DNA of 64,000 nt from the NCBI RefSeq assembly GCF_013401555.1, contig NZ_CP058552.1, forward strand, positions 6,448,001-6,512,000, given 5' to 3'. Below are positions 36,436 through 45,834 of this stretch, one piece after another. Positions within the stretch are counted from its first letter, which is position 1; each line of letters starts with the position of its first letter. The notes under the pieces are model-generated. The model was not told where the DNA came from. It did no database searches and saw only the letters and a program-made list of their open reading frames with translations. The translations under genes were made by a program, and so were the position numbers. The DNA comes from Paenibacillus sp. E222. Lineage in GTDB: Bacteria > Bacillota > Bacilli > Paenibacillales > Paenibacillaceae.

Positions 36436-37122
36436 CTACTCGGCTTCCCGATACAAACGAAGCAGTTCCGTAAAATCAGAGATCAGTACATCTGATCCTG
36501 CAAGTTCTTCGTCACGTCCGAACCCAGCATAGGCACAGCCGATGACGGTCTGGTTGTTCATTTTGCCTGCCTCCACATCAGAAGAGCGATCCCCAACCAT
36601 CCATGCGTCCTGAATCCGATGCTTCTCAAGCAGGATCTGAACCAAGTTAACTTTGGAAGGGGTCTTGTACTGTCCTGCACTATACACGCCTTCAAAGAGC
36701 GACATGATCTCATGGGCAAAGGCCACGCCTTTAACATAGTCCTCCAGCCCGTTGCTGGCGACAAACAACCGCACACCCTGTTCTTTCAACGCTTTCAGCG
36801 TCTCTTTTACTTGTGGGTACAGCTGCGAGCTCCCCCCATCCAGTCCTTCAATCTCCAACTGAAGCAGCAGTTCGTCTGCACGTCGATGGGCCGCAACTGA
36901 AGCTTCGGGCATAACCACTTTCCATATATCTTCTAGCAACATTCCCAGGCTTCCCAGCATTCGTTCTTCAGGAGGAGTCTCTCCCTCAAAATGTCCTTCG
37001 GCCCGCAATGTATCAAACAGCTGATGATAGGCTGGCAACAACAGGGTTTCCGTCTGAAACAATGTACCATCCATATCAAAAATCATCGCTTCCGGTTTAC
37101 GCAATACCGTCTCTTTTGTCAT
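36436..37122 (-). CDS. HAD family hydrolase (phosphatase)
   Basis: A 228-residue haloacid dehalogenase-type phosphatase. Motif I is 'IFDMDGTLFQTE' with nucleophile and acid Asp, motif II is 'LFVASNG', a motif III Lys lies in 'YKTPSKVNL', and motif IV is 'MVGDRSSDVEAG'. An alpha-helical cap lies between motifs I and II as in phosphoglycolate phosphatase-like members. Substrate is unknown. AAAGGAAC lies before the ATG at 37122; the open frame upstream lacks a ribosome binding site. Confidence 0.88.
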   Translation of the reverse strand: MTKETVLRKPEAMIFDMDGTLFQTETLLLPAYHQLFDTLRAEGHFEGETPPEERMLGSLGMLLEDIWKVVMPEASVAAHRRADELLLQLEIEGLDGGSSQLYPQVKETLKALKEQGVRLFVASNGLEDYVKGVAFAHEIMSLFEGVYSAGQYKTPSKVNLVQILLEKHRIQDAWMVGDRSSDVEAGKMNNQTVIGCAYAGFGRDEELAGSDVLISDFTELLRLYREAE

Positions 37123-37408
37123 GTCCAATGTTCCTTTCGGATTGGGATATGTATTCGGAATCGTTCCCCTTCCATGATAAACATAAACGTTTGGCAGTGT
37201 AAACCGCGCAATGTAAAACAACTGTGTCATCTACGTTATACACAGTCCACAAACATTATACTTAAATTAAACAAACTATATACAATTGAACTTCCTTTCA
37301 GTATAATACGGAAAATAGTTCTTTAGACACCTAATCTTTAGAACTACAAGACCTATCATTCTAGTTTTTTCGACAAATACATATACCCCAGGGAGAGGAA
37401 TAACAAAC

Positions 37409-39127
37409 ATGAAAAAGCACAGGACCTTCAAAATTTTTTATAAGATTGGTTTGGGCTATTTGCTCGTACTCGCAGTACTTGCTGGCTCTATTTTATTAAT
37501 TCAGAACAGCATCAGCCAGTTACAACGAGAACTGGACTTTCTGGTGGATCATGATATGAAGGTACATGATCTAACCTATGAGATCGAGAATATTATGGTG
37601 AACATGGAGACAGGACAACGAGGCTATGTAATTACAGGACAAGAAAGCTATCTGGACCCTTATAACACAGGCGTTCAACAGAAGAATGTGCTCAAGGATC
37701 AACTGGCGGTGCTTGTCTCGGATAACCCTGCACAGCTGGCACTTCTTGAAGAAATTTCAGCCAAAACGAATGACTGGATTCAAGTCGCTGGCGAGCCGGT
37801 TATTGCACTTCGAAAAGCGAATGATATAGAGGCGATCCGGCAATTTTTTGTGGAAGATCCTGGCAAGAAGGATATGGATGAAATTCGTGGTCTATTGAAT
37901 ACATTTCGCACCAATGAGCTGACGTTGACTGAAAATCGCACTGAAGCGCTAAGGCAAAAGAACAAAATTTTGAACTGGGAGCTATACGGAGCACTTGTCG
38001 TTGTAGCCTTGATCTCGATCTTTGCAGCCTTGATTCTGTCCCGTTCCATTGTAAAAAACATCCGTACAGTAATCCGCGCGCTGAATGACATCGGCTCCTC
38101 TAATGGCGATCTAACGCTGCGCATTGCCACGCCGATGAAGGATGAAACGCGGGAACTTGCGGAAGCAGCCAATACGATGCTTTTTGGTTTACAGCAGATG
38201 ATGTTGGACGTGCAAAGCAACGCTACCACCCTGAACGCCGCATCTGACCGGCTGGATAAAGGCGTGTCGGATAGTCATCTGGCTGGAAAGGAAATTGCCG
38301 CAGCCATGGAACGTGTTGCCGAAGGCGCAGATGAGCAGGTTGCTCTTACTCAAACCATGGTCGCTGCGATGGAACAATCCCTAACCGGACTCAACCGAGT
38401 TGCTGGCTCCGCATCGGAGGCTGCTGAACGCGCTGTACGCACGGAGACCATTGCACTGGATGGACAACAGCGAATTAATAATGCGGTTGGTAAAATTGGA
38501 ACTATCGAGCAATCCTTCCTTTCCGTCCAGGGAGCCATTCATGAAATATCGAAAATGTCCGATCAAGTCATCAACATTGCCGAGTCCATGTCAGGTATTG
38601 CAAGACAAACGAATTTGCTCGCACTCAATGCCGGAATCGAAGCCGCGCGTGCAGGAGAGCATGGCCGCGGATTCGCTGTAGTCGCTGGCGAAATTCGGAA
38701 TCTCGCAGATCAAAGCGCCACCTCAGCCACAGAAATTACGAGCATTCTGGAGACGGTCGTAGCTGGTGTACAGAGTACCGTTCATGAAGTCGAAGCCAGT
38801 ACATCTCATGTCAGCGAAGGCTTGCGAACGATTGAAGATGCAGGCCAAGCCTTTGCGAATATTACGCAGCACATTCAAGACCTCAGTGCTGAAATGCTGG
38901 ATGTATCCGCTGTGGTTGAAGAGCTTACCTCGGGCAGCGAAGCAGTAATGACATCCATTAACGAAGTATCAGCTGTTGTGGAGGACACCGCATCTGCCAC
39001 GGAGGAAGTATCCGCTATGACCGAGGAGCAGCTTGCATCGTTACAGGAAATGGCGGATACGTCCAAACAGTTAAACGAAATGTCCGATGCACTCGATCAA
39101 TTGGTAAATCGATTCAAGCTGTCTTGA
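37409..39127 (+). CDS. methyl-accepting chemotaxis protein with CHASE3 sensor
   Basis: A 572-residue transmembrane chemoreceptor. TM1 lies at about 11-31. A CHASE3 extracellular domain covers about 35-185 ('[19 protein letters not shown]'). TM2 lies at about 192-212, HAMP at about 213-268, and the signalling domain has the tip '[20 protein letters not shown]' and '[17 protein letters not shown]'. Ligand unknown. GGGAGAGG precedes the ATG. It is monocistronic with a terminator behind it. Confidence 0.93.
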   Translation: MKKHRTFKIFYKIGLGYLLVLAVLAGSILLIQNSISQLQRELDFLVDHDMKVHDLTYEIENIMVNMETGQRGYVITGQESYLDPYNTGVQQKNVLKDQLAVLVSDNPAQLALLEEISAKTNDWIQVAGEPVIALRKANDIEAIRQFFVEDPGKKDMDEIRGLLNTFRTNELTLTENRTEALRQKNKILNWELYGALVVVALISIFAALILSRSIVKNIRTVIRALNDIGSSNGDLTLRIATPMKDETRELAEAANTMLFGLQQMMLDVQSNATTLNAASDRLDKGVSDSHLAGKEIAAAMERVAEGADEQVALTQTMVAAMEQSLTGLNRVAGSASEAAERAVRTETIALDGQQRINNAVGKIGTIEQSFLSVQGAIHEISKMSDQVINIAESMSGIARQTNLLALNAGIEAARAGEHGRGFAVVAGEIRNLADQSATSATEITSILETVVAGVQSTVHEVEASTSHVSEGLRTIEDAGQAFANITQHIQDLSAEMLDVSAVVEELTSGSEAVMTSINEVSAVVEDTASATEEVSAMTEEQLASLQEMADTSKQLNEMSDALDQLVNRFKLS

Positions 39128-39153
39128 CCCTATGGATCAAATCCAAATAACAC

Positions 39154-39198
39154 AAAGAAGCAGCCCCTTCTCCATGAGAGGATCTGCTTCTTTTTTTG
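39154..39198 (+). terminator. terminator of the CHASE3 chemoreceptor gene
   Basis: AAAGAAGCAG pairs with CTGCTTCTTT, with an inner CTTCTC/GAGAGG helix, followed by a run of T. Confidence 0.85.
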
Positions 39199-39251
39199 AA
39201 AAGGAAAGAAACTTTAACATGAATCTCTTCTAGCCTTGTACCCTATTGGGA

Positions 39252-40223
39252 TCAAGATTGATCCGGATTACGAAGCGCTTCAAGAACAAGCTGTGCATGA
39301 TAGCCATCGTTGAAATCGTATATTTGGGCAGGTTGGCCCTGAAGACGGGCAATGACGTGTTTGAGTACAGGAAGCTGGCTTAAGGATTCCTCAACTTCGA
39401 CGGGGACAAGCGGCTCTCCGATGCGTCCACTCCATAATTGATCCCAGTTTTCCAAAGCAATTGACCCTTCTTTACCGTAAACCACCATGGATACACGCTC
39501 TTCACCTGCAAAATGAGCAATCCCATTTAACTGAATTCGGGTTCCATCCTCCAGCTCCATCGCAGCCTGAACTTCATGTTCACATTCACCTGTATTTTGA
39601 GGAAATTGAACCTGACTGTTAATCACCCGGATAGCCCCAAACACTTTTTGAATCATATGAATCCAGTGGATTCCCACTTCAAGAATAAATCCACCCTGCT
39701 CGCGGCTGGTAATCCAGGCATTTTGCTGCCACGCTCGTGGCCACTGAGGAAATTGCAGAATCAGATCGATTTTGCGAATCTCACCAATCGTTTTCTGCCG
39801 GATCAATTTCTGCAGCATCACTACAGATGGTTCATGCGGCATGGAGAAATGGATTGCATGTACTACACCAGCCTTCTCGGCTGCCTCCAGCATTGCTCTG
39901 GCTTCCTCCACGCTGTTTGCCAGTGGTTTCTCACAGAATACATGAATCTTGCGCTTCAGTGCCTCCATAACGACGGCATAGTGATATTTAGGCGGGACCG
40001 CAATGTACAGCAAATCAACCGCATGTGTTTCGAGTAATTGCATAAAATCCGTGTACATCTTCGTCTCAGGATGAGAGGATGCAAACGAGGTCAAATGTTC
40101 CTCACTGGAATCGCATACCGCTACAATCTCTACTTTTTCGGATAGATCTGCCTGTGTTGCCTGATGTATCATATGTAATCCCATTTTGCCTAGTCCAATT
40201 ACAGCCATTTTTATCATTGTCAT
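39252..40223 (-). CDS. Gfo/Idh/MocA family oxidoreductase
   Basis: A 323-residue NAD(P)-dependent dehydrogenase. The Rossmann motif 'MAVIGLGKMGLHMI' is at the N-terminus, the conserved 'EKPLANSVEEA' carries the catalytic Lys, and 'EVGIHWIHMIQKVFG' carries the His/Asp-type motif in the C-terminal alpha/beta domain. Substrates of this family are usually sugars or inositols; none can be assigned. GGGAGTGAG lies before the ATG. It diverges from the ThDP-enzyme cluster across about 400 bases. Confidence 0.9.
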   Translation of the reverse strand: MTMIKMAVIGLGKMGLHMIHQATQADLSEKVEIVAVCDSSEEHLTSFASSHPETKMYTDFMQLLETHAVDLLYIAVPPKYHYAVVMEALKRKIHVFCEKPLANSVEEARAMLEAAEKAGVVHAIHFSMPHEPSVVMLQKLIRQKTIGEIRKIDLILQFPQWPRAWQQNAWITSREQGGFILEVGIHWIHMIQKVFGAIRVINSQVQFPQNTGECEHEVQAAMELEDGTRIQLNGIAHFAGEERVSMVVYGKEGSIALENWDQLWSGRIGEPLVPVEVEESLSQLPVLKHVIARLQGQPAQIYDFNDGYHAQLVLEALRNPDQS

Positions 40224-40629
40224 TCAACTCACTCCCATCGAATTTCAGTATAACAGAAAGCTTAACATTGCCAATCTTTGCACGGATGTGAAATGGAAAG
40301 CACAGGATCTTCATTTGATCTACACAACACAAATTTATCATATTCTATATAAATTTACATTTTATGATACAAATTAAGTTTGTAGGTAATTTGTTGCAGG
40401 AATATATAACCAATTTATTTTTACTTATGGGACAAGACATTAAGCGGTTACAACTTAAGAATCAGGAATTTATACTCATAAAATCGGTTGACAAAAAACC
40501 ACAAAAAAAGCTACTCTTCCTATTAACAAGGATTTATTTCCTTTTACACCTTAGACAACGACATATACTCCAAAAACGGAACTTGACCTATGGGTCCAAA
40601 AACCTATTTTGTGAAGCGAGGTGTCCCGC
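40224..40629. promoter_or_regulatory. AT-rich divergent promoter region before the ThDP-KASIII cluster
   Basis: About 400 very AT-rich bases. On the plus strand a perfect -35 TTGACA at 40488-40493 is followed 18 bases later by TACTCT at 40512-40517, a poor -10. This could be the cluster promoter with a leader of about 110 bases. No operator or riboswitch was recognised. Confidence 0.4.
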
Positions 40630-42261
40630 ATGAGAACAGTTGCGGACTATTTGGCAGAAGCTCTGCGTAATTTAGGCGTTACTCATGTCTTTGGTATTAT
40701 CGGAAAATCCATCTGTCCTGCTGTCCTGAAAATGGTCGATTACGGTTTGGAATTCATTCCAGGTCGCCATGAATCCAGTTCAGGCTTTGCCGCATCGGGC
40801 TATGCCCTCCAAACAGGAAAACTGGGCGTGGCCTTTGCCACCTCTGGTCCGGGCGGAACCAACTTGCTCACCGCCGCAGCTCATGCCAAGGCCAATAATT
40901 TGCCCGTCCTGTTTATTACAGGTCATCAATCCATTCAGGAATTGGGAATTCCGCAATGTCAGGACTCCTCTTCCTACTTGGCTGATCTGGCGGAGATGTT
41001 CCGTCCTGCCACACTATTCAGCAAGCTGGTGGAGCGCGGTGATCATTTCAGCACCATATTGAACCATGCCCTTTCCATTGCACTCGGTCCCAACAAAGGT
41101 CCGGTCCATCTCTGTCTTCCATTTGATGTACAAACCGAACAGCTCACTGACTTTCGGGTTGTCATCCCCGAGCCAGAACCCCTGATTAGCGTGTCCAACC
41201 TGAATCGTATCCTCCCCTTACTTCAACAGTCCAGTCACCCTTTAATAATTGCTGGTAAAGGCGTCACTCGCGCCAGAGCCCATGATGAATTGCTTCATTT
41301 GGCCGAACATTTCAATATTCCTGTCATTACTTCTCCTGGAGGCAAAGGCGCCATTGCCTGGGATCATCCCCTTTACCATGGGCCTTGCGGTGTTGGCGGC
41401 TTCCCTCATGCAGATGAACTACTGAATCAAAGTGACCTCTACATCGTACTCGGCTCACGTCTGAGTGATATGACGATCTGTAATTTGAAGCCTGAAAACC
41501 ATCCTGCACACCTGATTCAATTCGATGCTGATCCTACATTCGTTGGTAAAATACTTCACGCACAAACCTTACATATCACCGGCGATTTGAAGGACAATCT
41601 GCAGTTTTTGCTCGGTACACTGACAGAACGACCTGTTGTTCCACAAGAAACGACCAATGTGGATTACACCCTACCTCTCCCGGATCTGCCGCGTCTGTCC
41701 TTGGCTTCCATCTTGGAAGAAATGAGTGAACTGCTTCCATATGATCATAAGCTGTTTGTGGATGATGGCAGTCATGGGTTTCATGCGGTTCAACGATATA
41801 AAGTCAAGAAACCCGGCAGCTTTGTGTTTGACGCCTACTTTGCCTGCATGGGTAATGCCATCGGCATGGCTATTGGGGCCAAGACTGCCGCACCGGAAGA
41901 AACCATCGTATGCATTACAGGTGACGGATGCTTCATGATGCTTGGAACCGAGATTAACACCGCTGTGTGCAATAATCTGCCTGTCATCTTCATCGTCGTG
42001 AACAATAAACAGCTGGATATGGCACTGAAAGGCATGGAAAAAACGACAGGACGAATCGATGGCACCTTGTACGAGGTTCCCATGGATGCAGCAAAATTTG
42101 CGGAGTCTCTCGGTGCGGTTGCTTTCAAGGCGGAAACCCGGGCGGAATTCACCTCTGCTCTCCAGACCGCGCAGAAGCTAAACCAGGTTACTGTCATTGA
42201 GCTTCTTACCGATCGGGACGAGATTCCACCCACGGCTCACCGTACCGTGACTTTGAATTAG
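40630..42261 (+). CDS. thiamine diphosphate-dependent enzyme, acetolactate synthase-like
   Basis: A 543-residue ThDP enzyme of the acetolactate synthase/benzoylformate decarboxylase class. The Pyr domain holds the cofactor-activating Glu in 'IPGRHESSSGFAASGYA' and 'ATSGPGGTNLLTAAAHA'. The central domain is about 190-330, and the PP domain has the ThDP/Mg motif 'CITGDGCFMMLGTE' to 'VVNNKQL'. The usual acetolactate synthase active-site details differ enough that I would not call it IlvB, and no small subunit gene is present. GAGG lies 8 bases before the ATG at 40630. It begins a four-gene cluster with CMD, STAS-like and KAS III-like genes, suggesting C-C bond formation or decarboxylation of a keto acid. 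Confidence 0.85.
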   Translation: MRTVADYLAEALRNLGVTHVFGIIGKSICPAVLKMVDYGLEFIPGRHESSSGFAASGYALQTGKLGVAFATSGPGGTNLLTAAAHAKANNLPVLFITGHQSIQELGIPQCQDSSSYLADLAEMFRPATLFSKLVERGDHFSTILNHALSIALGPNKGPVHLCLPFDVQTEQLTDFRVVIPEPEPLISVSNLNRILPLLQQSSHPLIIAGKGVTRARAHDELLHLAEHFNIPVITSPGGKGAIAWDHPLYHGPCGVGGFPHADELLNQSDLYIVLGSRLSDMTICNLKPENHPAHLIQFDADPTFVGKILHAQTLHITGDLKDNLQFLLGTLTERPVVPQETTNVDYTLPLPDLPRLSLASILEEMSELLPYDHKLFVDDGSHGFHAVQRYKVKKPGSFVFDAYFACMGNAIGMAIGAKTAAPEETIVCITGDGCFMMLGTEINTAVCNNLPVIFIVVNNKQLDMALKGMEKTTGRIDGTLYEVPMDAAKFAESLGAVAFKAETRAEFTSALQTAQKLNQVTVIELLTDRDEIPPTAHRTVTLN

Positions 42262-42273
42262 GAGGAACATAGC

Positions 42274-42642
42274 ATGAGTGAACAAGTGACTCAAGGATTG
42301 GAGCGTTTTGCAAAGCTTTCCGGTGAATATGGCGCAAAAGCACTGGCACCCATTAAGGAGCAGTTCCCTGAGCTAGCCGAGTTTATTATGGGAACGGCTT
42401 ACGGGGATATTTTTCAGCGTACAATCATTACCGATCAATGGAAGGAAGTTGCGATTATCTCCTCACTGATCTCCATGGGACAATATGAGCAGCTGGGAGT
42501 TCATTATGCAATGGCACTCAGCGTCGGTGTAACCGTGGATCAGCTCAAAGGAATTCTGCTGCATCTGGCTCCGTGTGTTGGTGCTCCACGGATCATCAGT
42601 GCATTTAATGTATTGCTCGCTACACTGGATGAAATCCAATAA
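42274..42642 (+). CDS. carboxymuconolactone decarboxylase (CMD)-fold protein
   Basis: A 122-residue helical protein of the CMD/AhpD superfamily. Recognisable are 'MGTAYGDIFQRTIITDQWKE' and 'HYAMALSVGVTVDQLKGIL'. The AhpD-type CxxC is absent, so a peroxidase role is unlikely and it is closer to the gamma-carboxymuconolactone decarboxylase side. Substrate is unknown. GGAGG precedes the ATG, 12 bases after the ThDP gene, so the two are co-transcribed. Confidence 0.82.
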   Translation: MSEQVTQGLERFAKLSGEYGAKALAPIKEQFPELAEFIMGTAYGDIFQRTIITDQWKEVAIISSLISMGQYEQLGVHYAMALSVGVTVDQLKGILLHLAPCVGAPRIISAFNVLLATLDEIQ

Positions 42643-42682
42643 TTCAATCTTCTACATTTTTATACATGATTCGACTTTTTTA

Positions 42683-42712
42683 TTGATCTTATTACATCTC
42701 TACCTTTATAAT
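42683..42712 (+). promoter_or_regulatory. possible internal promoter before the STAS-like and KAS III-like genes
   Basis: TTGATC (42683-42688), 18 bases, then a perfect TATAAT (42707-42712). A leader of about 110 bases with a small GGCC-TCAA-GGCC hairpin follows before the next start codon. The cluster may therefore be transcribed in two parts. Confidence 0.5.
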
Positions 42713-42828
42713 ATGGTTAAATTATCCTTCGAATCCGCCTACATCACAGAAGCAGTCAACGAGGGCCTCAAGGCCTATGTCTTGGGTAGCAGGATAGCCT
42801 TAACTCATTTAAAGGAGAGAGAACAATC

Positions 42829-43179
42829 ATGGGAAGTTTTATACTGAAAACTGACGTTCCGAGCAAGGTGCTAAACATTGAACTGGAGGGCTCTTTCTCT
42901 CAAGAAGACGGTTTACGCTCCATTTCGGCATATCAGGACACAATCGCTTCGATTAATACCAAGGAGTATCAGCTGAACATCGATTGCAAAAAGTTGAATG
43001 TTACCGCTCCGGAAATTGTGCCTCTTCTCGAGGGCTGCCTGCAGATGTTCAAAAAAGATGAATATAAAAAAGTGGTGTTGACACTTGAGAATAATGCCAT
43101 TCTGAAAATGCAGCTGTCCCGTCTCGGACGGTCTGTCGGACTGGACAATCTTGAAATCATCTCCACAGTTACGACCTAA
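42829..43179 (+). CDS. small STAS-like protein of unknown function
   Basis: A 116-residue protein with alternating strands and helices that suggest a SpoIIAA/STAS-like fold ('LNIDCKKLNVTAPEIVPLLE', then 'KVVLTLENNAILKMQ'). No phosphorylatable Ser in the canonical anti-sigma antagonist motif could be identified. AAAGGAGAGAG lies before the ATG. It stands directly before the KAS III-like gene, so it may be an accessory or partner protein of that enzyme. The fold call is from pattern only. Confidence 0.7.
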   Translation: MGSFILKTDVPSKVLNIELEGSFSQEDGLRSISAYQDTIASINTKEYQLNIDCKKLNVTAPEIVPLLEGCLQMFKKDEYKKVVLTLENNAILKMQLSRLGRSVGLDNLEIISTVTT

Positions 43180-43233
43180 TAAATCAGGCGGACAAGCTGA
43201 GGGTTCACCCATCCGCTCAAGAGGAGAATGAAG

Positions 43234-44226
43234 ATGGCTGGAATTCGTATTGTAGATATCGATATCTATCATCCCACGAACAAGGTGGGCAATGACTTTT
43301 ACATTGAACATTTTGATGCAAGAGGTGTAGATATTCGGGGATTGTTAAAGGCACTTGGACGTGATACACGTTACAAAATTGACAACGATGATGAAAACTC
43401 ACTAAGCATGGCCTTTGAGGCCGCCAGTAATTTGCTCGAAAAGACCGGACTTACCGGTGCCGATATTGATCTGATTGCTTATGCAAGTCAAACGCCGGAA
43501 TACATCTTTCCTACGAATTCCTTAATGATTCATCGCCTGATTAACGGGGCATCCCATACGATCTGCATTGACAGCAATGCCAACTGTGCGGGCATGACCG
43601 CAGCCTTTGAACAAGTTAGCCGCCAGATGCTGGGCAATCCCAGAATTCGTCGGGCTTTGATTATCGGCTCGGATTACGTCGCTCCTCACGCCAGTCCGGA
43701 CGATCCAGTATACTTCGCGAACTTCGGAGACGCAGCAGCGGCTGTTATTGTTGAACGGGACGAGCAGGCTGTCGGTTTTATTGACTCGATCTATCAGACC
43801 GATACCTGTGTGTACGGCAATTCCCTCTTCCCGGCACAAGGTCTTGCAAAACTGGGCCAAACCGGCGTTGACGCAGGTGCCTTCCATGTCAAATTCATAC
43901 CGTTTGATGATTCCATCTGTGTAGGTGCAGCTTCTGAATCGATTCGTACTTTGCTGAGTCGTAACGAGATCGGAGCAGACGAAATCAAAGCTGCTTGTTT
44001 CTCCCAATTATCCATTGCGAATATACGTGCTGTATCCGAAAACATTGGCATTGGCGAAGATATTGCCGTCTACATTGGAGACGAGTTCGGGTACACCTCA
44101 ACCAGCAGTCCGTTTATTGCATTGCATCGAGCCATATCATCCGGACAAATTCAGCGTGGTGATAAAGTGCTGTTCTGGACCGTTGGCGCTGGGTGGCAAA
44201 ATGTTGCCATGGTCGTTGAATACTGA
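43234..44226 (+). CDS. KAS III (FabH)-like enzyme lacking the catalytic His and Asn
   Basis: A 330-residue thiolase-fold protein of the ketoacyl-ACP synthase III family. The nucleophile Cys is kept in 'DSNANCAGMTAAF'. Where FabH has 'PHQAN' the sequence reads 'LSIAN', and where FabH has 'GNTSAAS' it reads 'GYTSTSS'. So the His and Asn of the Cys-His-Asn triad appear replaced by Ser and Tyr. This points to an acyltransferase, hydrolase or non-decarboxylating condensation rather than fatty acid initiation. GAGGAG is 7 bases before the ATG at 43234; the ATG at 43228 is too close. Last gene of the cluster. Confidence 0.87.
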   Translation: MAGIRIVDIDIYHPTNKVGNDFYIEHFDARGVDIRGLLKALGRDTRYKIDNDDENSLSMAFEAASNLLEKTGLTGADIDLIAYASQTPEYIFPTNSLMIHRLINGASHTICIDSNANCAGMTAAFEQVSRQMLGNPRIRRALIIGSDYVAPHASPDDPVYFANFGDAAAAVIVERDEQAVGFIDSIYQTDTCVYGNSLFPAQGLAKLGQTGVDAGAFHVKFIPFDDSICVGAASESIRTLLSRNEIGADEIKAACFSQLSIANIRAVSENIGIGEDIAVYIGDEFGYTSTSSPFIALHRAISSGQIQRGDKVLFWTVGAGWQNVAMVVEY

Positions 44227-44245
44227 GAGCTTGACACGTAACCCC

Positions 44246-44294
44246 AAAAAGCAGGGCAGCCTTTTTAAATAAAAAAGGATGGTCCTGTTTTTTA
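44246..44294 (+). terminator. terminator of the ThDP-KASIII cluster
   Basis: CAGG pairs with CCTG and an inner CCTTTTT pairs with AAAAAGG, followed by TTTTTTATT. Confidence 0.75.
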
Positions 44295-44390
44295 TTATTT
44301 TATATTTGAAATGATAATTATTACTGGATAGCATCGCATTCCCATTCACTCAAAATTAATGAGGAGCATGCTCTGAACGTGCCTTTCATT

Positions 44391-44421
44391 GCAAAAACCG
44401 TTCCCTTGGCAGAGAACGGCA
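44391..44421 (-). terminator. terminator of cotJABC
   Basis: On the minus strand CCGTTC pairs with GAACGG around a 10-base loop, followed by TTTTTG, about 25 bases after the cotJC stop. Confidence 0.7.
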
Positions 44422-44444
44422 ATGAGAACGATATGTTGTCCTTT

Positions 44445-45014
44445 TCAGAAAATCTTCTTCGTCTCCCGATCATCCTTCAGAATCTCGACTGCCTCGCGAA
44501 AACGCAAGGAATGCACAATCTCCCGTTCCCTCAGAAACTTGAGACTATCCTGCAGATCCACATCATCCGTCAGATCGATCAACCACTGATATGTAGCCCG
44601 TGCCTTCTCTTCCGCTGCAATATCCTCGTACAAATCCGCGATAGGATCTCCCTTCGAGGCAATATAGGCTGCTGTAAATGGCACACCCGAAGAATTCGTA
44701 TAGAACAAAGCAGAATCACGCTGAGCATAGTTTGGCCCAAGCCCCGCTTCTTCCAGCTGCTGCACCGTTGCATCCTTTGTTAGCTTGTAGATCATGGTGG
44801 CAATCATCTCAAGGTGAGCAAATTCCTCCGTGCCTATGTCGTTCAACAGCCCGATAATCTTGTCCGGAATTGTATACCGCTGGTTCAAATAACGCAGGGC
44901 AGCCGCCAATTCTCCGTCTGCGCCTCCATACTGTTCCGCCAGCAACTTCGCCATATGAGGATCACATTTACTGACCCGAACGGGATATTGCAATTTTTTC
45001 TCATACACCCACAT
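44445..45014 (-). CDS. cotJC: spore coat protein CotJC (manganese catalase family)
   Basis: A 189-residue ferritin-like protein of the manganese catalase family. Dimanganese-ligand Glu and His candidates lie in 'GELAAALRYLNQRY', 'GTEEFAHLEMIATMIYKL', 'EDIAAEEKARATYQWLI' and 'REREIVHSLRF'. In Bacillus CotJC is an inner spore coat protein. It is preceded by cotJB and cotJA in the same direction. The Mn-catalase activity of CotJC itself is inferred from the family. Confidence 0.93.
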   Translation of the reverse strand: MWVYEKKLQYPVRVSKCDPHMAKLLAEQYGGADGELAAALRYLNQRYTIPDKIIGLLNDIGTEEFAHLEMIATMIYKLTKDATVQQLEEAGLGPNYAQRDSALFYTNSSGVPFTAAYIASKGDPIADLYEDIAAEEKARATYQWLIDLTDDVDLQDSLKFLREREIVHSLRFREAVEILKDDRETKKIF

Positions 45015-45107
45015 GCAGACGCCTCCCTTTTTAAATCAAATCCAACCTGTTACGATCCCTCGAGCTTCCGGCCTGGAATGACTGCAAGGAAACCCGAGGA
45101 TGTTATC

Positions 45108-45383
45108 TCACACTTGCCAAGGCCATGGCGTCTGGGACCATTCCCACGGATATTTGGAGAACGCATGCCCAAAGTTCATCAACGGTCCGTACAATTGCTG
45201 AAACTCATGTGCCACCCTCATCCGCTCCTGGCTGAATTTGTTGTATTGCTCAATGCTCTGATAGTCACCCGGGTGGGTGTCCAGATACAGATTCAGCTCA
45301 ACCAATACAAAATCCAGGGCCTGAAGTTCCTCCAGCAGCTCATAGTATTTTGCATCACAGGCTTTGGGTGCTTCAGGTTCCAT
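45108..45383 (-). CDS. cotJB: spore coat protein CotJB
   Basis: A 91-residue protein with the CotJB pattern: 'YYELLEELQALDFVLVELNL' then 'YLDTHPGDYQSIEQYNKF' and an aromatic C-terminus 'FSKYPWEWSQTPWPWQV'. GGAAGG lies 9 bases before the ATG at 45383. The start overlaps the end of cotJA by 11 bases, consistent with translational coupling in the cotJABC operon. Confidence 0.92.
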   Translation of the reverse strand: MEPEAPKACDAKYYELLEELQALDFVLVELNLYLDTHPGDYQSIEQYNKFSQERMRVAHEFQQLYGPLMNFGHAFSKYPWEWSQTPWPWQV

Positions 45384-45612
45384 CTGCTTCCACCTTCCTT
45401 CCCTTCGAGCTCGCAGGTGTATACGGACTGTATAAAGCAGGCCACAACGTTCCAATTCTTAAGGCTTCTGCGGGACTGTACTGCGGCCAGCCCATCGGCT
45501 GAAATGGGATAAACAATTGCGGAGGAACCAGGTACGTGCGAATCGTCTTCGGTGGACATGGATCAAACGGGCCCACAAAAGGGGCGTAAGCACGAAGCTG
45601 CGGATCTGACAC
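45373..45612 (-). CDS. cotJA: spore coat-associated protein CotJA
   Basis: A 79-residue Pro- and aromatic-rich protein ('RTYLVPPQLFIPFQPMGWPQ' then 'YSPAEALRIGTLWPALYSPY') typical of CotJA. The start is GTG at 45612 with GGAGG 9 bases upstream. First gene of cotJABC. I looked for a sigma-E promoter upstream but did not find a clear match. Confidence 0.9.
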   Translation of the reverse strand: MSDPQLRAYAPFVGPFDPCPPKTIRTYLVPPQLFIPFQPMGWPQYSPAEALRIGTLWPALYSPYTPASSKGRKVEADGT

Positions 45613-45734
45613 AGAACAACGCCTCCTTCATCTTTGATTTGGTACATTTAACATCCCATCATTACAAGCTTTCATTTCCCGTCTCTATAACCATATGTCG
45701 CTGTCCCCAAGTTAATCCCATATTTAGCTGAACG

Positions 45735-45784
45735 CAAAAAAAGACCTTCGAACGACTCACCCCGCTGGGCAGTCTCCGAAGGTC
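45735..45784 (-). terminator. terminator of the CNNM-type transporter gene
   Basis: On the minus strand GACCTTCG pairs with CGAAGGTC, an inner CCC/GGG helix is possible, and a run of seven T follows. Confidence 0.8.
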
Positions 45785-45834
45785 ACTTCATTGGATATGG
45801 GGACCATATGTATTGATGATTATTTCATCAAAAC

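Noticed and set aside
40364..40633. 89-codon plus-strand frame before the ThDP gene
   Set aside because: Very AT-rich, no ribosome binding site, overlaps the likely promoter and the ThDP gene start.
42713..42847. 44-codon frame before the STAS-like gene
   Set aside because: Starts directly at a -10-like TATAAT without a ribosome binding site and overlaps the next gene; more likely leader RNA.
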